Assembly (NCBI RefSeq): GCF_017051705.1 | Contig: NZ_JAFIDJ010000001.1 | Span: 434,001-498,000 of the forward strand | From: Algoriphagus lutimaris | GTDB lineage: Bacteria; Bacteroidota; Bacteroidia; Cytophagales; Cyclobacteriaceae | DNA length: 64,000 nucleotides | Direction: 5' to 3' | Shown here: positions 1 to 9,508 of the stretch, one piece after another | Layout of the letters: each line of letters begins with the position of its first letter | How positions within the stretch are numbered: the first letter of the stretch is position 1 | Notes under the pieces: model-generated | Told to the model about the DNA's origin: nothing | The model's input: the letters and a program-made list of their open reading frames with translations, nothing else | Database searches by the model: none | Translations under genes and position numbers: made by a program

Positions 1-1100
1 AGACAGCCTTGGCAGCGATCAATAATCATCCTGATTTGGAATTACAATTGGTAGTAGCGGCCTCTGCTTTATTGGACCGCTATGGAAATGCTGTCAATAA
101 TATTGAGAAAGACGGCTTTAAGATTTCTGCAAAAGTTTTTAATGTACTGGAGGGAGAGAACTTGACTGCTGCTGCAAAAACAACAGGAATAGGTATTCTG
201 GAGCTTTCCACTGTTTTCAATAACCTGAACCCTGATATTGTCGTGACGGTGGCGGACCGTTTTGAAACCATGGCCACGGCAATTTCCGCCAGTTACATGA
301 ACATCCCTTTGGCACATATCCAAGGAGGTGAAGTAACGGGAAATATTGATGAGAAAGTGAGGCATGCTATTACCAAATTATCTGACTACCATTTCGTGGC
401 ATCCGAGGATGCATATCAAAGAGTAGTGAAACTGGGAGAAAATCCATCTTATGTCTTTAATACGGGCTGTCCTAGTATTGATTTGGCCTATGAAATCAAA
501 CAAAACCCCAAGTTGGACTTTGACCCCATTCAAAAATATGGAGGAGTAGGAAAAGTGATGGATTACTCCAATGGGTATTGGGTAGTCATGCAACACCCTG
601 TAACGACGGAAGTAGGTAATTCAAGATTTCATATTGAGGAGACACTACATGCGATGTATAGTTTAAATCAACCCGTTTTTTGGTTTTGGCCAAATGTAGA
701 TGCGGGAGCAGATGGGACCAGTACAGGAATCAGATCTTTTAGGGAAACACATGATTTAGAGAATTTTCATTTCTTTAAGAATATGGAGCCTCAGGATTTC
801 TTAAAGCTCCTTTATTCCAGTAAAGGCCTTATTGGAAATAGTTCTGTAGGAATTAGAGAATGTGCGTTTATGGGAGTGCCTGTCGTGAATATCGGGTCTC
901 GACAAAATAGTAGAGAAAGAGGGAATAATGTCAAAGATGTTGGCTATTCTAGAGTAGAAATACTTCATGCGCTTAATGAAATTGAAAATTCGCCAAAACC
1001 TGAGATTTCTAAGATCTATGGAAATGGAGATGCGGGTGAGAAAATTGCGCAGCACTTATCTGAACTCCCATTGATTTTTCATAAAACCATCACCTTTTAA
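1..1100 (+). CDS. neuC: UDP-N-acetylglucosamine 2-epimerase (hydrolysing), NeuC-like, 5' partial
   Basis: This protein is expected to hydrolyse and epimerise UDP-GlcNAc (or a bacillosamine derivative) to a mannosamine-type sugar, the first step towards sialic or legionaminic acid. The reading frame is open from base 3 to the window edge, and the usual N-terminal TGTRADYG-type segment is missing, so roughly 20-25 residues lie upstream; the TTG at 9 is an internal leucine codon. Family motifs seen are VADRFE, HIQGGEVTGNIDE and the C-terminal GNSSVGIRE. The stop overlaps the neuA start by one base, so the two are translationally coupled. A neuB-type synthase is expected just upstream. NeuC and LegG cannot be separated by eye. 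Confidence 0.9.
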   Translation, partial: TALAAINNHPDLELQLVVAASALLDRYGNAVNNIEKDGFKISAKVFNVLEGENLTAAAKTTGIGILELSTVFNNLNPDIVVTVADRFETMATAISASYMNIPLAHIQGGEVTGNIDEKVRHAITKLSDYHFVASEDAYQRVVKLGENPSYVFNTGCPSIDLAYEIKQNPKLDFDPIQKYGGVGKVMDYSNGYWVVMQHPVTTEVGNSRFHIEETLHAMYSLNQPVFWFWPNVDAGADGTSTGIRSFRETHDLENFHFFKNMEPQDFLKLLYSSKGLIGNSSVGIRECAFMGVPVVNIGSRQNSRERGNNVKDVGYSRVEILHALNEIENSPKPEISKIYGNGDAGEKIAQHLSELPLIFHKTITF

Positions 1101-1798
1101 TGAGAGTTTTAGGTCTTATACCAGCTAGAGGAGGTTCCAAAGGAGTACCTGGAAAAAACATTAAGTTTTTGGGAGGAAAACCACTTCTTGCTTACACTGC
1201 TGAATCTGCATTTGAATCTAAGTTTTTGGAAAAGACTATATTGAGTACAGATGATCAAAATATTGCAGTAGTAGGTGAAAGTCTTGGGGTGGAGGTACCA
1301 TTCATTAGGCCTGAAAAGCTTGCATTAGATCAAACTCCAACTTTGCCTGTAATCAACCATGCTTTGGATTATTATGAATCCCTTGGGGAAAAATTTGATG
1401 TGGTTTGCTTATTACAAGTTACATCACCTTTTAGACCAGCTGGTTTTATTGATCAGGCAATTTTAAAATTTAAAAATTCTAAGGCAGACTCCCTTGTTTC
1501 CGTTTTGGAAGTTCCTGATCACTTTAATCCACATTGGACATTTGAGGATAGCGCTAATGGATTTTTATCGATAGCCACCGGTGAAAAAGAATTGATAACG
1601 AGGAGACAGGAACTTCCTAAGGCCTATTACCGTGATGGGAGTTTATATCTGACAAAAACTTCTGTTATCCGAAATGGATCCCTATATGGTGATAAATTGA
1701 CTTATATTGTTAATGACCCTGAATATTATGTGAATATCGACACCTTAGAAGATTGGGAGAAGGCGGAAAATTGGATTAAAGTGAAAAAGAGCTTTTGA
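1100..1798 (+). CDS. neuA: N-acylneuraminate (or legionaminate) cytidylyltransferase
   Basis: The 232-residue protein should activate a nonulosonic acid with CTP to the CMP-sugar in the cytoplasm. The nucleotide-binding motif LIPARGGSKGVPGKN is at residues 6-20, followed by LLQVTSPFR and YYRDGSLYLT, all typical of the CMP-NeuAc synthetase family. It starts on the last base of the neuC stop codon. Length matches the bacterial single-domain form. The acid used (Neu5Ac, legionaminic or pseudaminic) cannot be decided from this sequence; a LegG/LegF pairing is equally possible. Confidence 0.88.
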   Translation: MRVLGLIPARGGSKGVPGKNIKFLGGKPLLAYTAESAFESKFLEKTILSTDDQNIAVVGESLGVEVPFIRPEKLALDQTPTLPVINHALDYYESLGEKFDVVCLLQVTSPFRPAGFIDQAILKFKNSKADSLVSVLEVPDHFNPHWTFEDSANGFLSIATGEKELITRRQELPKAYYRDGSLYLTKTSVIRNGSLYGDKLTYIVNDPEYYVNIDTLEDWEKAENWIKVKKSF

Positions 1799-2136
1799 TT
1801 TTTTTATACTATTCTTAAAGGAATTTACCCTTGGAAATGATCTTTGAATATACGCTTAATGATTTAGTTGTTTAAGGGTGATATTAATTTTTTCAGGTAT
1901 TAAAAATTAATTTTTTTCAAGAAAAAAAATACTTGAGATATTAAATCAATAACTAGGTAAGTAATTAGAATATTTGTACTCCAAATAAGTAAAAATTAGG
2001 TCCTGATATCCTTTTAAGGATAATTCATAAAAAAAATAAATTTAAAAAAAATAATATTTCACCTTTTTTATTGAAATAATGGCGATTATTGTTTTGAAAT
2101 GTTTCTCCTACAAATTTCTTAATATTTATTATTTTA
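1799..2136. other. AT-rich intergenic region without a gene
   Basis: This 338-base gap between neuA and the sulfotransferase gene is very AT-rich and holds no convincing reading frame. It contains a short palindrome around 2007-2022 (TATCCTT with AAGGATA around a TT loop). I see no clear terminator or promoter, although the gap probably holds the promoter of the next gene. Confidence 0.5.
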
Positions 2137-3069
2137 ATGGAAAAAGATAATCTACTAGATTTTATTTTTGTAGGCGGAATGCCTCGGTCTGGTACAACTT
2201 TAATAGGTCAATTGACGTCCCAAAGTAAAGACGTTTTCGGTATTAAAACTGATAACTCAATCATTAATTATTTGCCAAAAATTAAAAATGTAAGTTTTGA
2301 TTTGACCAATTCTGATTTGGATTTAGTCATTCATAACCTAATAGCTAATACTACTGCACGAAAATGGAAGTTGACTGTGGAAGAAGTCAAATCTGTTACG
2401 GAAGAGTTTCCTGTGAGTAATTGGTATGATTTGGCTATTTGTTTTATGATTGCCGCAAAAAACAAATTCAAAAAAATAATTTATATCAAAAGCCCTGGAT
2501 TGGAATTCTATTTTTCGAAGATAGAACAGCACTTACCTGACAAATATGCTAGAAAATATGTTTATGTGGTCCGAAGTCCATTAGACTCTTATTTAAGTAT
2601 GAAGTATGCGGGACTGGCGTGGAGGAATAAAATAGGTAGACTTGTGGATACTTCTGTGAATTGGGCTTTTCGTTGGAGGCAATCTGTAAATATGTATTTG
2701 CTAAATAAGGAGTTATTAAAAGAAAACATATTCCTTATTAGACACGAGGATAATCTAGAAGATCGTGAAAAAGTATTTAAGAAGTATTTTGAATTTTTAG
2801 GTCTTGAACTCACCAAAAAAGTGTTGAATCACAAAAATGAAAGGCAAAGTTCCTTAGCAGGACATTCTGAAATAAAGAGGGAATTGACTCGTGTTGAAAT
2901 TGAAAATATTTCTAATTATTGTTTTGACTATATGAAGTTGTTTGATTATTTACCTGAAAGTGAGAGATCAAATTCCTATACAGATTTTAGATTAACGGAG
3001 ATTGATTTTATGGAGAGTAAAGAAATTGCAAAAACCTTATCCAAGATTATTATTAAAAATATTATATAG
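2137..3069 (+). CDS. PAPS-dependent sulfotransferase family protein
   Basis: The 310-residue protein should transfer sulfate from 3'-phosphoadenosine 5'-phosphosulfate to an acceptor, most likely a glycan given the neighbours. The 5'-phosphosulfate-binding loop GGMPRSGTT lies at residues 13-21 and a 3'-phosphate motif YVYVVRSPLDSYLS near residues 138-151. There is no signal peptide, so it acts in the cytoplasm. It stands alone, with AT-rich gaps of about 300 bases on each side, and is flanked downstream by a hairpin. The acceptor is unknown; sulfation of the surface polysaccharide is inference. Confidence 0.82.
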   Translation: MEKDNLLDFIFVGGMPRSGTTLIGQLTSQSKDVFGIKTDNSIINYLPKIKNVSFDLTNSDLDLVIHNLIANTTARKWKLTVEEVKSVTEEFPVSNWYDLAICFMIAAKNKFKKIIYIKSPGLEFYFSKIEQHLPDKYARKYVYVVRSPLDSYLSMKYAGLAWRNKIGRLVDTSVNWAFRWRQSVNMYLLNKELLKENIFLIRHEDNLEDREKVFKKYFEFLGLELTKKVLNHKNERQSSLAGHSEIKRELTRVEIENISNYCFDYMKLFDYLPESERSNSYTDFRLTEIDFMESKEIAKTLSKIIIKNII

Positions 3070-3137
3070 TTTATTATTGGTTTAATTATTTCTCATTTTT
3101 TTAATTTCTGGAATAGTGATGTATATATTTAAATATG

Positions 3138-3169
3138 GAGAATGAATCATATAATTTCGATTCATTCTC
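3138..3169 (+). terminator. Hairpin after the sulfotransferase gene
   Basis: A perfect 11-bp inverted repeat (GAGAATGAATC with GATTCATTCTC, 10-base loop) lies about 70 bases after the sulfotransferase stop. The T-tract after it is weak and interrupted, so it may be a terminator or another structured element. Confidence 0.45.
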
Positions 3170-3358
3170 TATTAGTTTTAAGAAAAAGTATTTTTTAAAT
3201 CAAAGGATTTTGGTTTTTTTTTCTTGTTGTTATAAATATTTATGGAATATTATCGATTCATTCTTAAGTCTGTTTATTTATTGGTAATATGATGATTATT
3301 TGAAGTTTTTATCAATAGTTATTATTGATTGTAAAGTATAAATAAAGTTTAATCAATT

Positions 3359-5053
3359 ATGTGTGGGATAGCTGGTACAGTTGGTTTAGGGAGCAATGTA
3401 GAGGATGTTAAAAACATGTGTAAATCCATGCTCCATAGAGGGCCTGATAATACAGGGATTTGGGAAGACCAAGAGAATTGTGTTCTAGGCCATAACAGGC
3501 TAAGTATTATCGATCTTTCAGATGAAGCTAATCAACCATTTTTGTCTGCTAGCCAGCGGTATGTTCTAGTTTTTAATGGAGAAATCTATAATTATATAGA
3601 ATTAAGAGATCAATTAGAAATTAAGAATTTTCGAACTAAATCAGATACAGAAGTTTTAATTGAGGCTTATGAAAAGTGGGGAAAAGCCATGCTTGATAAG
3701 TTGAATGGGATGTTTGCTTTTGCAATATGGGATAAAAAGGAAAAGAAGTTATTTGCAGCAAGAGATAGATTTGGGGTAAAACCCTATTACTATGCGGTTA
3801 AAGAAGAGAAATTATATTTCGCATCTGAAATCCCACCTTTGTTCAAAGCAGGAATTCCAAAGAAACCAAATTTGGCAATTTGGTCATCCTATTTCATTTC
3901 AGGTAAATATGGTGTAGGGAAGGAAACATTTTGGGAAGGTGTGAATTCTTTGGAACCTGGGTTTATTTTAGAATATAAAAATGGACAAACGGAGGTTCAA
4001 CCATGGTATGATTTTGAAAAGAGAATTATTGAAATTAGAAATAACCCCATTACCGATTCAAAAGAATTTTTAAAAAATCTGCTTTTAGACTCAACGAAAT
4101 TAAGATTTAGAGCAGATGTTCCTGTTGGTTTTAATTTAAGTGGAGGTTTGGACTCAAGTATGTTGTTTTCTTTGATTAATAGCCAATTTGGATCAGATTC
4201 CAATATTGAGGCTTTTACATTTTACACGGGGGATTCCAGGTATGACGAATTGGAATATGTTGAATCGTTACTTAAAGGTTCCAATTTTAAATTAAATCCA
4301 GTTTTACTAACTGCAAGTGAAGTGCCTAATTTGGCCCAAGAAATAGCGATTCAGCAAATGGAGCCTTATGGTGGATTGCCCACAATTGCCTATTCCAAAC
4401 TTTTTAAAGATGCAGCGAACAAAGGGTTTAAAGTATTATTAGATGGTCAGGGTGCCGATGAATCATGGGCCGGATATGATTACTACTTCAATGATTCAAA
4501 TCTCACATTGCAGGGAGTGAATTCTTCACCATTTAGAGCTAATGTTTTAAAAGACGATTTTTTAATACATCAATCTAAAGTATCATATACTCCAACGTTT
4601 GAGGAAAAATTATTGAATCTTCAGTATAGGGATTTGTTCCATACTAAACTTCAAAGAGCATTGAGATTCTCAGATAGGGTTTCGATGATGTCAAGTACAG
4701 AATTGAGAGAGCCATTTCTGGATTATCGATTGGTAGAACATGTTTTTGCTTTACCCTTGGAGATGAAAAAAAGAAATAACACGCAAAAATGGCTATTTCG
4801 AGAAATTGCTGATGATTTTCTTCATAATGATTTAAGATTGGCTCCAAAAAGACCACTACAAACTCCCCAGAGAGAATGGTTTGGAGGTGAATTAAAAGAG
4901 TGGGTCGCAGACAATGCCTTATCTCTAGATAAGTTGTCATGGTTTAATATGAATGAGCTGAAAAAAGAAATTGACAAGTACATAAACGGGGAGCAAGATA
5001 GTAGTTTCCATCTTTGGCAGTGGGTGAATACTGCATTGATTTTCAGTTGTTAG
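3359..5053 (+). CDS. asnB: Asparagine synthase (glutamine-hydrolysing) / sugar amidotransferase
   Basis: The 564-residue protein has an N-terminal class II glutaminase domain starting MCGIAG with catalytic Cys2 and RGPDNTG. The C-terminal synthetase domain has the ATP-pyrophosphatase loop SGGLDSS near residues 261-267, then GQGADESWAGY and LREPFLDYRLVEH. Such proteins make asparagine from aspartate, but those inside polysaccharide clusters often amidate uronic acids. Its position between a sulfotransferase and a WecA-like transferase favours glycan amidation, which is inference. It is somewhat shorter than the long AsnB form of about 600 residues or more. Confidence 0.87.
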   Translation: MCGIAGTVGLGSNVEDVKNMCKSMLHRGPDNTGIWEDQENCVLGHNRLSIIDLSDEANQPFLSASQRYVLVFNGEIYNYIELRDQLEIKNFRTKSDTEVLIEAYEKWGKAMLDKLNGMFAFAIWDKKEKKLFAARDRFGVKPYYYAVKEEKLYFASEIPPLFKAGIPKKPNLAIWSSYFISGKYGVGKETFWEGVNSLEPGFILEYKNGQTEVQPWYDFEKRIIEIRNNPITDSKEFLKNLLLDSTKLRFRADVPVGFNLSGGLDSSMLFSLINSQFGSDSNIEAFTFYTGDSRYDELEYVESLLKGSNFKLNPVLLTASEVPNLAQEIAIQQMEPYGGLPTIAYSKLFKDAANKGFKVLLDGQGADESWAGYDYYFNDSNLTLQGVNSSPFRANVLKDDFLIHQSKVSYTPTFEEKLLNLQYRDLFHTKLQRALRFSDRVSMMSSTELREPFLDYRLVEHVFALPLEMKKRNNTQKWLFREIADDFLHNDLRLAPKRPLQTPQREWFGGELKEWVADNALSLDKLSWFNMNELKKEIDKYINGEQDSSFHLWQWVNTALIFSC

Positions 5054-5158
5054 TTAAATTAGCTTTCTTGTTTATTAAATAGCTAAGCATTATTTACTTA
5101 TTTGTAAACCTGCTGTTTTAATTTTATTTAGAAGTTTTATTTTTAATATTTTTTAAAG

Positions 5159-6811
5159 ATGAGATATAAAATAAAAATTACAAATCTTTCGTTTGATATG
5201 GAATTTGAGCCTCTAGAAAATTCACAGGACGATTCCATATTTGTAAAAAATCACCGTGTTGAAGCGGGAGAATTGTTTCTAAGTTCCTCTGTTTTAGGAG
5301 ATTTGTTGAAAAATAATTCCACCAAATATATCACCTTAGAGGACTTTAATTATGACTGGACTAAAGCCATACAGCATACTCAAGAGTCTGAAGTGTCTAT
5401 TATCAAACTTCAAAAAGGTAAAAAATATAGAGTTAAAGAATATAAAACCCAAGACCTTATAAAGAATTTATTTATTGTTTCTGAGGGTAATTCTGAAATC
5501 TGTTTTGGTATTGATAATTACGATCAGTGGAATCCAAATCCTTCAATTGATCAAGACAGGTATGTATTTAATTTAGGTAAATGGAATGCTAGAGTTGGGG
5601 TTTTGAATGTTGACTTGAAATCTGCAACTACCATTTCGGAAGTCCAACCATTTTATCGAGGCATTTTTAAAAACTCTCCTTTTGAAAATCAATCTGGACT
5701 GATTGCTTTGATTAATTCAAATACGGATATGGAGTTTGGCTTGCTTTATTCTGGTGGTCAAGAAGAGGATTTAATTCTAATACAGAAAAATGTCAATTTT
5801 GAAGGGATCATCTGGCAAGAATTAAAGGCTAACAATGGGGGAGGATTAAAAGTAATAATGGAAAATTGTAATCTTAAACAAGTTGATCCTCCTACCTACT
5901 ACAAGAAGCAGTTGAAGTTTTCTAAAAACTCAGTCATGGTCAATGATGGTAGTTTTAATCAGATTGAAAATTCGTTTCAAGGAATGGGGAACAGTTCCAA
6001 TATTGTTTTTGTAGAAGGGATGACTTTCTTACTTCCTCCATCTACTTTTATCCGTAATTACCATAATAGATATAATGGGGATAATATAGAGAGTACCAAT
6101 CGGGATATATCTCATTACATACATCCCATCCCAACAGTTGGAGAGAAGTTTCTGATGTCAAGAAGCTATGATGTTTACGGAGTGTCTATTCCAGAGATGC
6201 TAAGAAATGTCATCAACTGGGAAAAGTTAGGCTTGGATCCAATACCCAACGTAGTCAGATCATTACAAGTAGGGGACAGGTTGAGGATAGATGGGCAAGA
6301 ATACCTGATCAAAATAACTGATAGGATTCCTGGAGTGGCTTTTAATTCAGAATATAGATTTAACGGTCAAGACTCTTATTATGCTCAGGAATTTAAATTG
6401 GATAAAGATCTTCCAGAAGATATGCCAATGGTAGTAGAGGTAGAAGTTTTAGAAAGTAAGGGGGAACAATTATTGGATGGAAACCTTCATGAGGGGTATA
6501 TAATCTTTAAGTATAATAAGAATTGGCAGACTAATATGGATGTGAACCATGGTCTGGATTATATGCTAGCTTCCAATCCTTTTGGGGTACTTTCCTATAA
6601 TCATAAAGAGATATCCCTTTGGGCTAAAAATACGGTACACCAAGGATATTACAGACAATCCAAATCTGGAAAGGGAAATTCCAAAGGATATACACTAATA
6701 AATTGCAGTGGCTTTGGAGACCAATTTAACCCAGAGGTACCTGTGAAAGAATCAGGTGAAATGGCTAAAAAAGCGAAGGGTTTTATCGATTTTTTAATGG
6801 CATTGGTTTAA
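5159..6811 (+). CDS. Hypothetical protein, 550 aa, function unknown
   Basis: I do not recognise this protein. It starts MRYKIKITNLSFDMEFEP and has no signal peptide and no membrane segment, so it is predicted cytoplasmic. It is rich in Asn, Gln, aromatic and charged residues, with alternating hydrophobic stretches in the middle that could be beta structure. C-terminal segments such as VGDRLRIDGQEYLIKITDR look like a small beta-barrel, but no catalytic motif is clear. It lies 105 bases after asnB and 107 before the WecA-like gene on the same strand, so it probably belongs to the glycan cluster. A cargo-modifying or assembly role is possible but unsupported. Confidence 0.75.
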   Translation: MRYKIKITNLSFDMEFEPLENSQDDSIFVKNHRVEAGELFLSSSVLGDLLKNNSTKYITLEDFNYDWTKAIQHTQESEVSIIKLQKGKKYRVKEYKTQDLIKNLFIVSEGNSEICFGIDNYDQWNPNPSIDQDRYVFNLGKWNARVGVLNVDLKSATTISEVQPFYRGIFKNSPFENQSGLIALINSNTDMEFGLLYSGGQEEDLILIQKNVNFEGIIWQELKANNGGGLKVIMENCNLKQVDPPTYYKKQLKFSKNSVMVNDGSFNQIENSFQGMGNSSNIVFVEGMTFLLPPSTFIRNYHNRYNGDNIESTNRDISHYIHPIPTVGEKFLMSRSYDVYGVSIPEMLRNVINWEKLGLDPIPNVVRSLQVGDRLRIDGQEYLIKITDRIPGVAFNSEYRFNGQDSYYAQEFKLDKDLPEDMPMVVEVEVLESKGEQLLDGNLHEGYIIFKYNKNWQTNMDVNHGLDYMLASNPFGVLSYNHKEISLWAKNTVHQGYYRQSKSGKGNSKGYTLINCSGFGDQFNPEVPVKESGEMAKKAKGFIDFLMALV

Positions 6812-6918
6812 TAATTGCTCCAAAAACCGAACTTGCCCTTTATTTTAATTTAAGACAAGATCCTAATGTTCATTTATCAAATAACACGATTCGAATTTGA
6901 TTTGACATACTGCACTGT

Positions 6919-7881
6919 ATGATTTTATCCCATATTATAGTTTTCCTTATTCTATTATTGCTTGCGCTGATATACCAACGCATGGCGATAAAATTCAAAA
7001 TCATTGATATTCCAAACAACAGAAGTTCCCATGCCATACCAACGGTAAGAGGAGGAGGAATTTTATTTCCAGTAGGAGTGATTTTATGGTGGATGGCTTT
7101 TGATTTCCAAAATCCCTGGATGGTCATTGGGGTTATTTTGGTTTCTGCCGTCTCCTTGATGGATGACTTATATTCTATTTCCAGGAAGATTCGATTTGGG
7201 GTTCAGTTTTTGGCAGTAAGTATGGCTTTTTATGATCTGGATTTATTTGCCAGCGTTTCTTGGTATGTATTACCCGTGTTTTATTTTTTCGCATTAGGAA
7301 TTATTAATGCAGTCAATTTCATGGATGGTATCAATGGTTTGACCGGACTTTATTCCTTGGTATTTATGGCTAGTATGTTAGTGATAAATACCTATACGCC
7401 ACTGTTTGACAGGGAATTGATTCAATACGAAATCCTTGCGCTAAGCGTTTTTCTGATTTTTAATTTTAGAAAAAGAGCGATGATGTTTGCCGGTGATATA
7501 GGAAGCATATCTATTGCTTATTTAATGATTTATTTTTTAACAAAATGGTATTTGTACGAACAGAGTTGGACCGTACTACTGTTTTTAATTGTTTATGGAG
7601 CTGATTCTATGCTTACCATGATCCAAAGATTGATCAAAAGAGAAAATGTGACTGAGCCACACCGCTCTCACCTTTATCAAATTTTGGCCAATGAAGGTAA
7701 AATAGATCATATCATTGTGGCAATGATTTTCGCGGGAATCCAGGGGGGGATCAATTATTTTCTGTTTATACAACATCGAGAGGTTCCTCCTGTGGATTTG
7801 TCTGTGCTAGTGATTGTGGTGTATGGGTTGATTTATCTGGCTTTGAAAAGAATTTATTTATCCAAATACAGAATCCCTTAA
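6919..7881 (+). CDS. WecA/MraY-like glycosyl-1-phosphate transferase
   Basis: The 320-residue polytopic protein should transfer a sugar-1-phosphate from a UDP-sugar to undecaprenyl phosphate, starting a repeat unit on the inner membrane. About ten hydrophobic helices alternate with the cytoplasmic family motifs: SLMDDLYS near residue 80, NFMDGINGLTG near residues 132-142, AGDIGS and HRSHLYQ. These include the Asp residues implicated in Mg2+ binding in MraY/WecA. It resembles the WbpL/WecA type rather than MraY, because no murein gene is near. It is the last gene of the first glycan cluster and is followed by two hairpins. Confidence 0.85.
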   Translation: MILSHIIVFLILLLLALIYQRMAIKFKIIDIPNNRSSHAIPTVRGGGILFPVGVILWWMAFDFQNPWMVIGVILVSAVSLMDDLYSISRKIRFGVQFLAVSMAFYDLDLFASVSWYVLPVFYFFALGIINAVNFMDGINGLTGLYSLVFMASMLVINTYTPLFDRELIQYEILALSVFLIFNFRKRAMMFAGDIGSISIAYLMIYFLTKWYLYEQSWTVLLFLIVYGADSMLTMIQRLIKRENVTEPHRSHLYQILANEGKIDHIIVAMIFAGIQGGINYFLFIQHREVPPVDLSVLVIVVYGLIYLALKRIYLSKYRIP

Positions 7882-7925
7882 TTATTGCTCTAGAGATTAG
7901 GTGTCTTAGGGTAATAAATAAGAAA

Positions 7926-7950
7926 AGCCGAGGGAATCCCTCGGCTCTTC
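7926..7950 (+). terminator. Rho-independent-like hairpin after the WecA-like gene
   Basis: AGCCGAGGG (7926-7934) pairs perfectly with CCCTCGGCT (7938-7946) around an AAT loop, followed by CTTCGTTT. The stem is GC-rich but the T-tract is short. It lies 45 bases after the WecA-like stop. Confidence 0.65.
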
Positions 7951-8015
7951 GTTTAGGCAAACGCCCTATTTAAAACTTAACGCATTTCAAATATCGGGTA
8001 TATTTCAACCCGAAG

Positions 8016-8040
8016 AAATACCTATAATTGGGTATTTTTT
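8016..8040 (+). terminator. Second terminator hairpin before the envelope operon
   Basis: AAATACC (8016-8022) pairs with GGTATTT (8031-8037) and runs directly into six T residues. The stem strongly resembles the one at 12899-12920, which closes the next operon. It probably completes termination of the first glycan cluster. Confidence 0.6.
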
Positions 8041-8435
8041 AAACATTCTGTGGGTTTTTCATGTCTTTCAAGATTTATTTTTTGATGCTTTTTGCCTTTT
8101 TTTATTAAAATGAAAAGCTAAAACAGTTTTTAAATCCCTTTTGATCTTACGGGGGATATTAGATTTCTTTCCTGACTACATGTTTTACCGACTAAAAAAC
8201 TTCTCTCACTAAATGGTTTTATTTCAGGATTTCCCGAAAATTTTAGACTACCATTAAGCTAAACATGATGCCGTCAAAAAGGTGAATTGAAATATTAACA
8301 AAAAGGATTTACTATTTGGTATGGCATTTGTCTTTTAATCATCTGTTTTTATTTAATTTGTGCCAAATTTGCCGACCGGTTATTTCCGATACAGCAATTC
8401 CAAATAACACCTTAATATTTAATCAAACCCCTAAA
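8041..8435. other. Intergenic region upstream of the lipoprotein operon
   Basis: This stretch of about 395 bases holds no supported gene. A TTTG at 8327-8330 and TTAATTTG at 8353-8360 loosely resemble the Bacteroidota promoter pattern TTTG / TAnnTTTG, but the spacing is 22 bases and one -7 base differs, so this is only a weak promoter candidate for the operon starting at 8436. Confidence 0.35.
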
Positions 8436-8903
8436 ATGAAAGAAAAGTTATTCTCTTTTTCGATCAACCGCTCTCTGATCATTGCCCTAGTAGGTCTGTT
8501 GGCTCTAGGTGCTTGTAAGAGTAAAAAGAAAGCTGTAGAACCAGCTCCGGCTCCTGCACCAGTAGAGACAGTAGAGCAAGCTCCACCTCCACCACCTGTT
8601 GCCTCTGCTGAAGAAGTGGCTGCCGAAAAATTGGAGAACTATTTTAATAGTGTAGCTTCCTCTGGAAGTACTTCGATGGCAAATCAATCTATTCAGGAAA
8701 CACTTTCTATGTTTTCAAATCAGGAAACCCCGGTTTTGATTGTTATACATGAAGAAAACGGAATCAAGGATTACGATGAACCAACTACCATCAAAAAATA
8801 CCTTGAATACCTGAAAGACACCAAGAAAAACTTGAATTTCATCTCTGACATTCGTCTGGATGCAAATGGTAAAGTTTCTGAATTGGAACTTAGAAGAAAA
8901 TAA
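8436..8903 (+). CDS. Small proline-rich lipoprotein, function unknown
   Basis: The ATG at 8436 is chosen because it gives a clean lipoprotein signal: the hydrophobic stretch SLIIALVGLLALGAC ends at lipobox cysteine 27. An in-frame upstream TTG-type start would bury that signal. After the cysteine come basic residues and a Pro/Ala-rich linker (residues about 34-57), then a folded domain of about 95 residues ending in KVSELELRRK. The protein should be lipid-anchored in the envelope. It is the first of four same-strand genes, with 26 bases to the next. No enzyme motif is visible, and I do not recognise the family. Confidence 0.8.
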   Translation: MKEKLFSFSINRSLIIALVGLLALGACKSKKKAVEPAPAPAPVETVEQAPPPPPVASAEEVAAEKLENYFNSVASSGSTSMANQSIQETLSMFSNQETPVLIVIHEENGIKDYDEPTTIKKYLEYLKDTKKNLNFISDIRLDANGKVSELELRRK

Positions 8904-8929
8904 TTCCTAACCTGAAAATTAGATTTGAC

Positions 8930-9508
8930 ATGAAAAATAAAATGATCCTTATGTTGGGCCTTTTTTTAGCCACAACAGTAAGTGTATTCGCTCAGGCGGA
9001 TGATATTAGTCCTGCAAGAAAGCAGGCAATTGACTCATTAGCTTTAGAAAAAGTAAAAGATTTAAGTAAGTACATCAGCATTATCGGTAGCAAAGAAACT
9101 CAATTCTCTGAAGCTAACCGTGTAATGGACAGAGCAGAAGAACTATTCGCTCCTGGAGCTGAGATGGGTGTTTCCAGCATCAATTCCAGTGAAATTGCTT
9201 ATTACAAAGTAAGACGTTATTTCGAGCGATTGATGGCATTAAATTATGACAGAGTAAATATCACATGGTATGACATTCAATACATCTCTGACCTTGAAAG
9301 ACAGCCTGATGGCAGATATGTAGGTGTGATTACCGTATTCCAACGATTTGAAGGTACTTCCATTGAAACTGGAATGAACTATAAGGATACAACTAAAAAG
9401 GATATCACTATTTACGTAGAGAAAAAGCAAACTCAAATTGCCGGACGAACCATCGAATTCTGGGATGTGATGTTGGGTGATGTAAGAGTGACTGAAACCT
9501 CCGCATGA
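8930..9508 (+). CDS. Exported protein related to the N-terminal domain of the 816-aa LRR protein
   Basis: The 192-residue protein has a signal peptide cut near VSVFAQA (residue about 22), so it is periplasmic or surface-exposed. Its body, with KYISIIGSKET, a middle YYKVRRYFERL stretch and VITVFQRFEG, lines up by eye with residues about 45-180 of the 816-aa protein two genes downstream, which has EYLLNTVGNEET, YLKDIEFFFNN and FIVSLDRTITA. That suggests a shared domain, perhaps NTF2-like, duplicated within the operon. The next start overlaps its stop by four bases. No catalytic residues are evident. Confidence 0.78.
   Translation: MKNKMILMLGLFLATTVSVFAQADDISPARKQAIDSLALEKVKDLSKYISIIGSKETQFSEANRVMDRAEELFAPGAEMGVSSINSSEIAYYKVRRYFERLMALNYDRVNITWYDIQYISDLERQPDGRYVGVITVFQRFEGTSIETGMNYKDTTKKDITIYVEKKQTQIAGRTIEFWDVMLGDVRVTETSA

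Noticed and set aside
8316-8435. Upstream extension of the lipoprotein gene
   Set aside because: It would place 40 extra residues before a clear lipoprotein signal peptide, so the ATG at 8436 is preferred.
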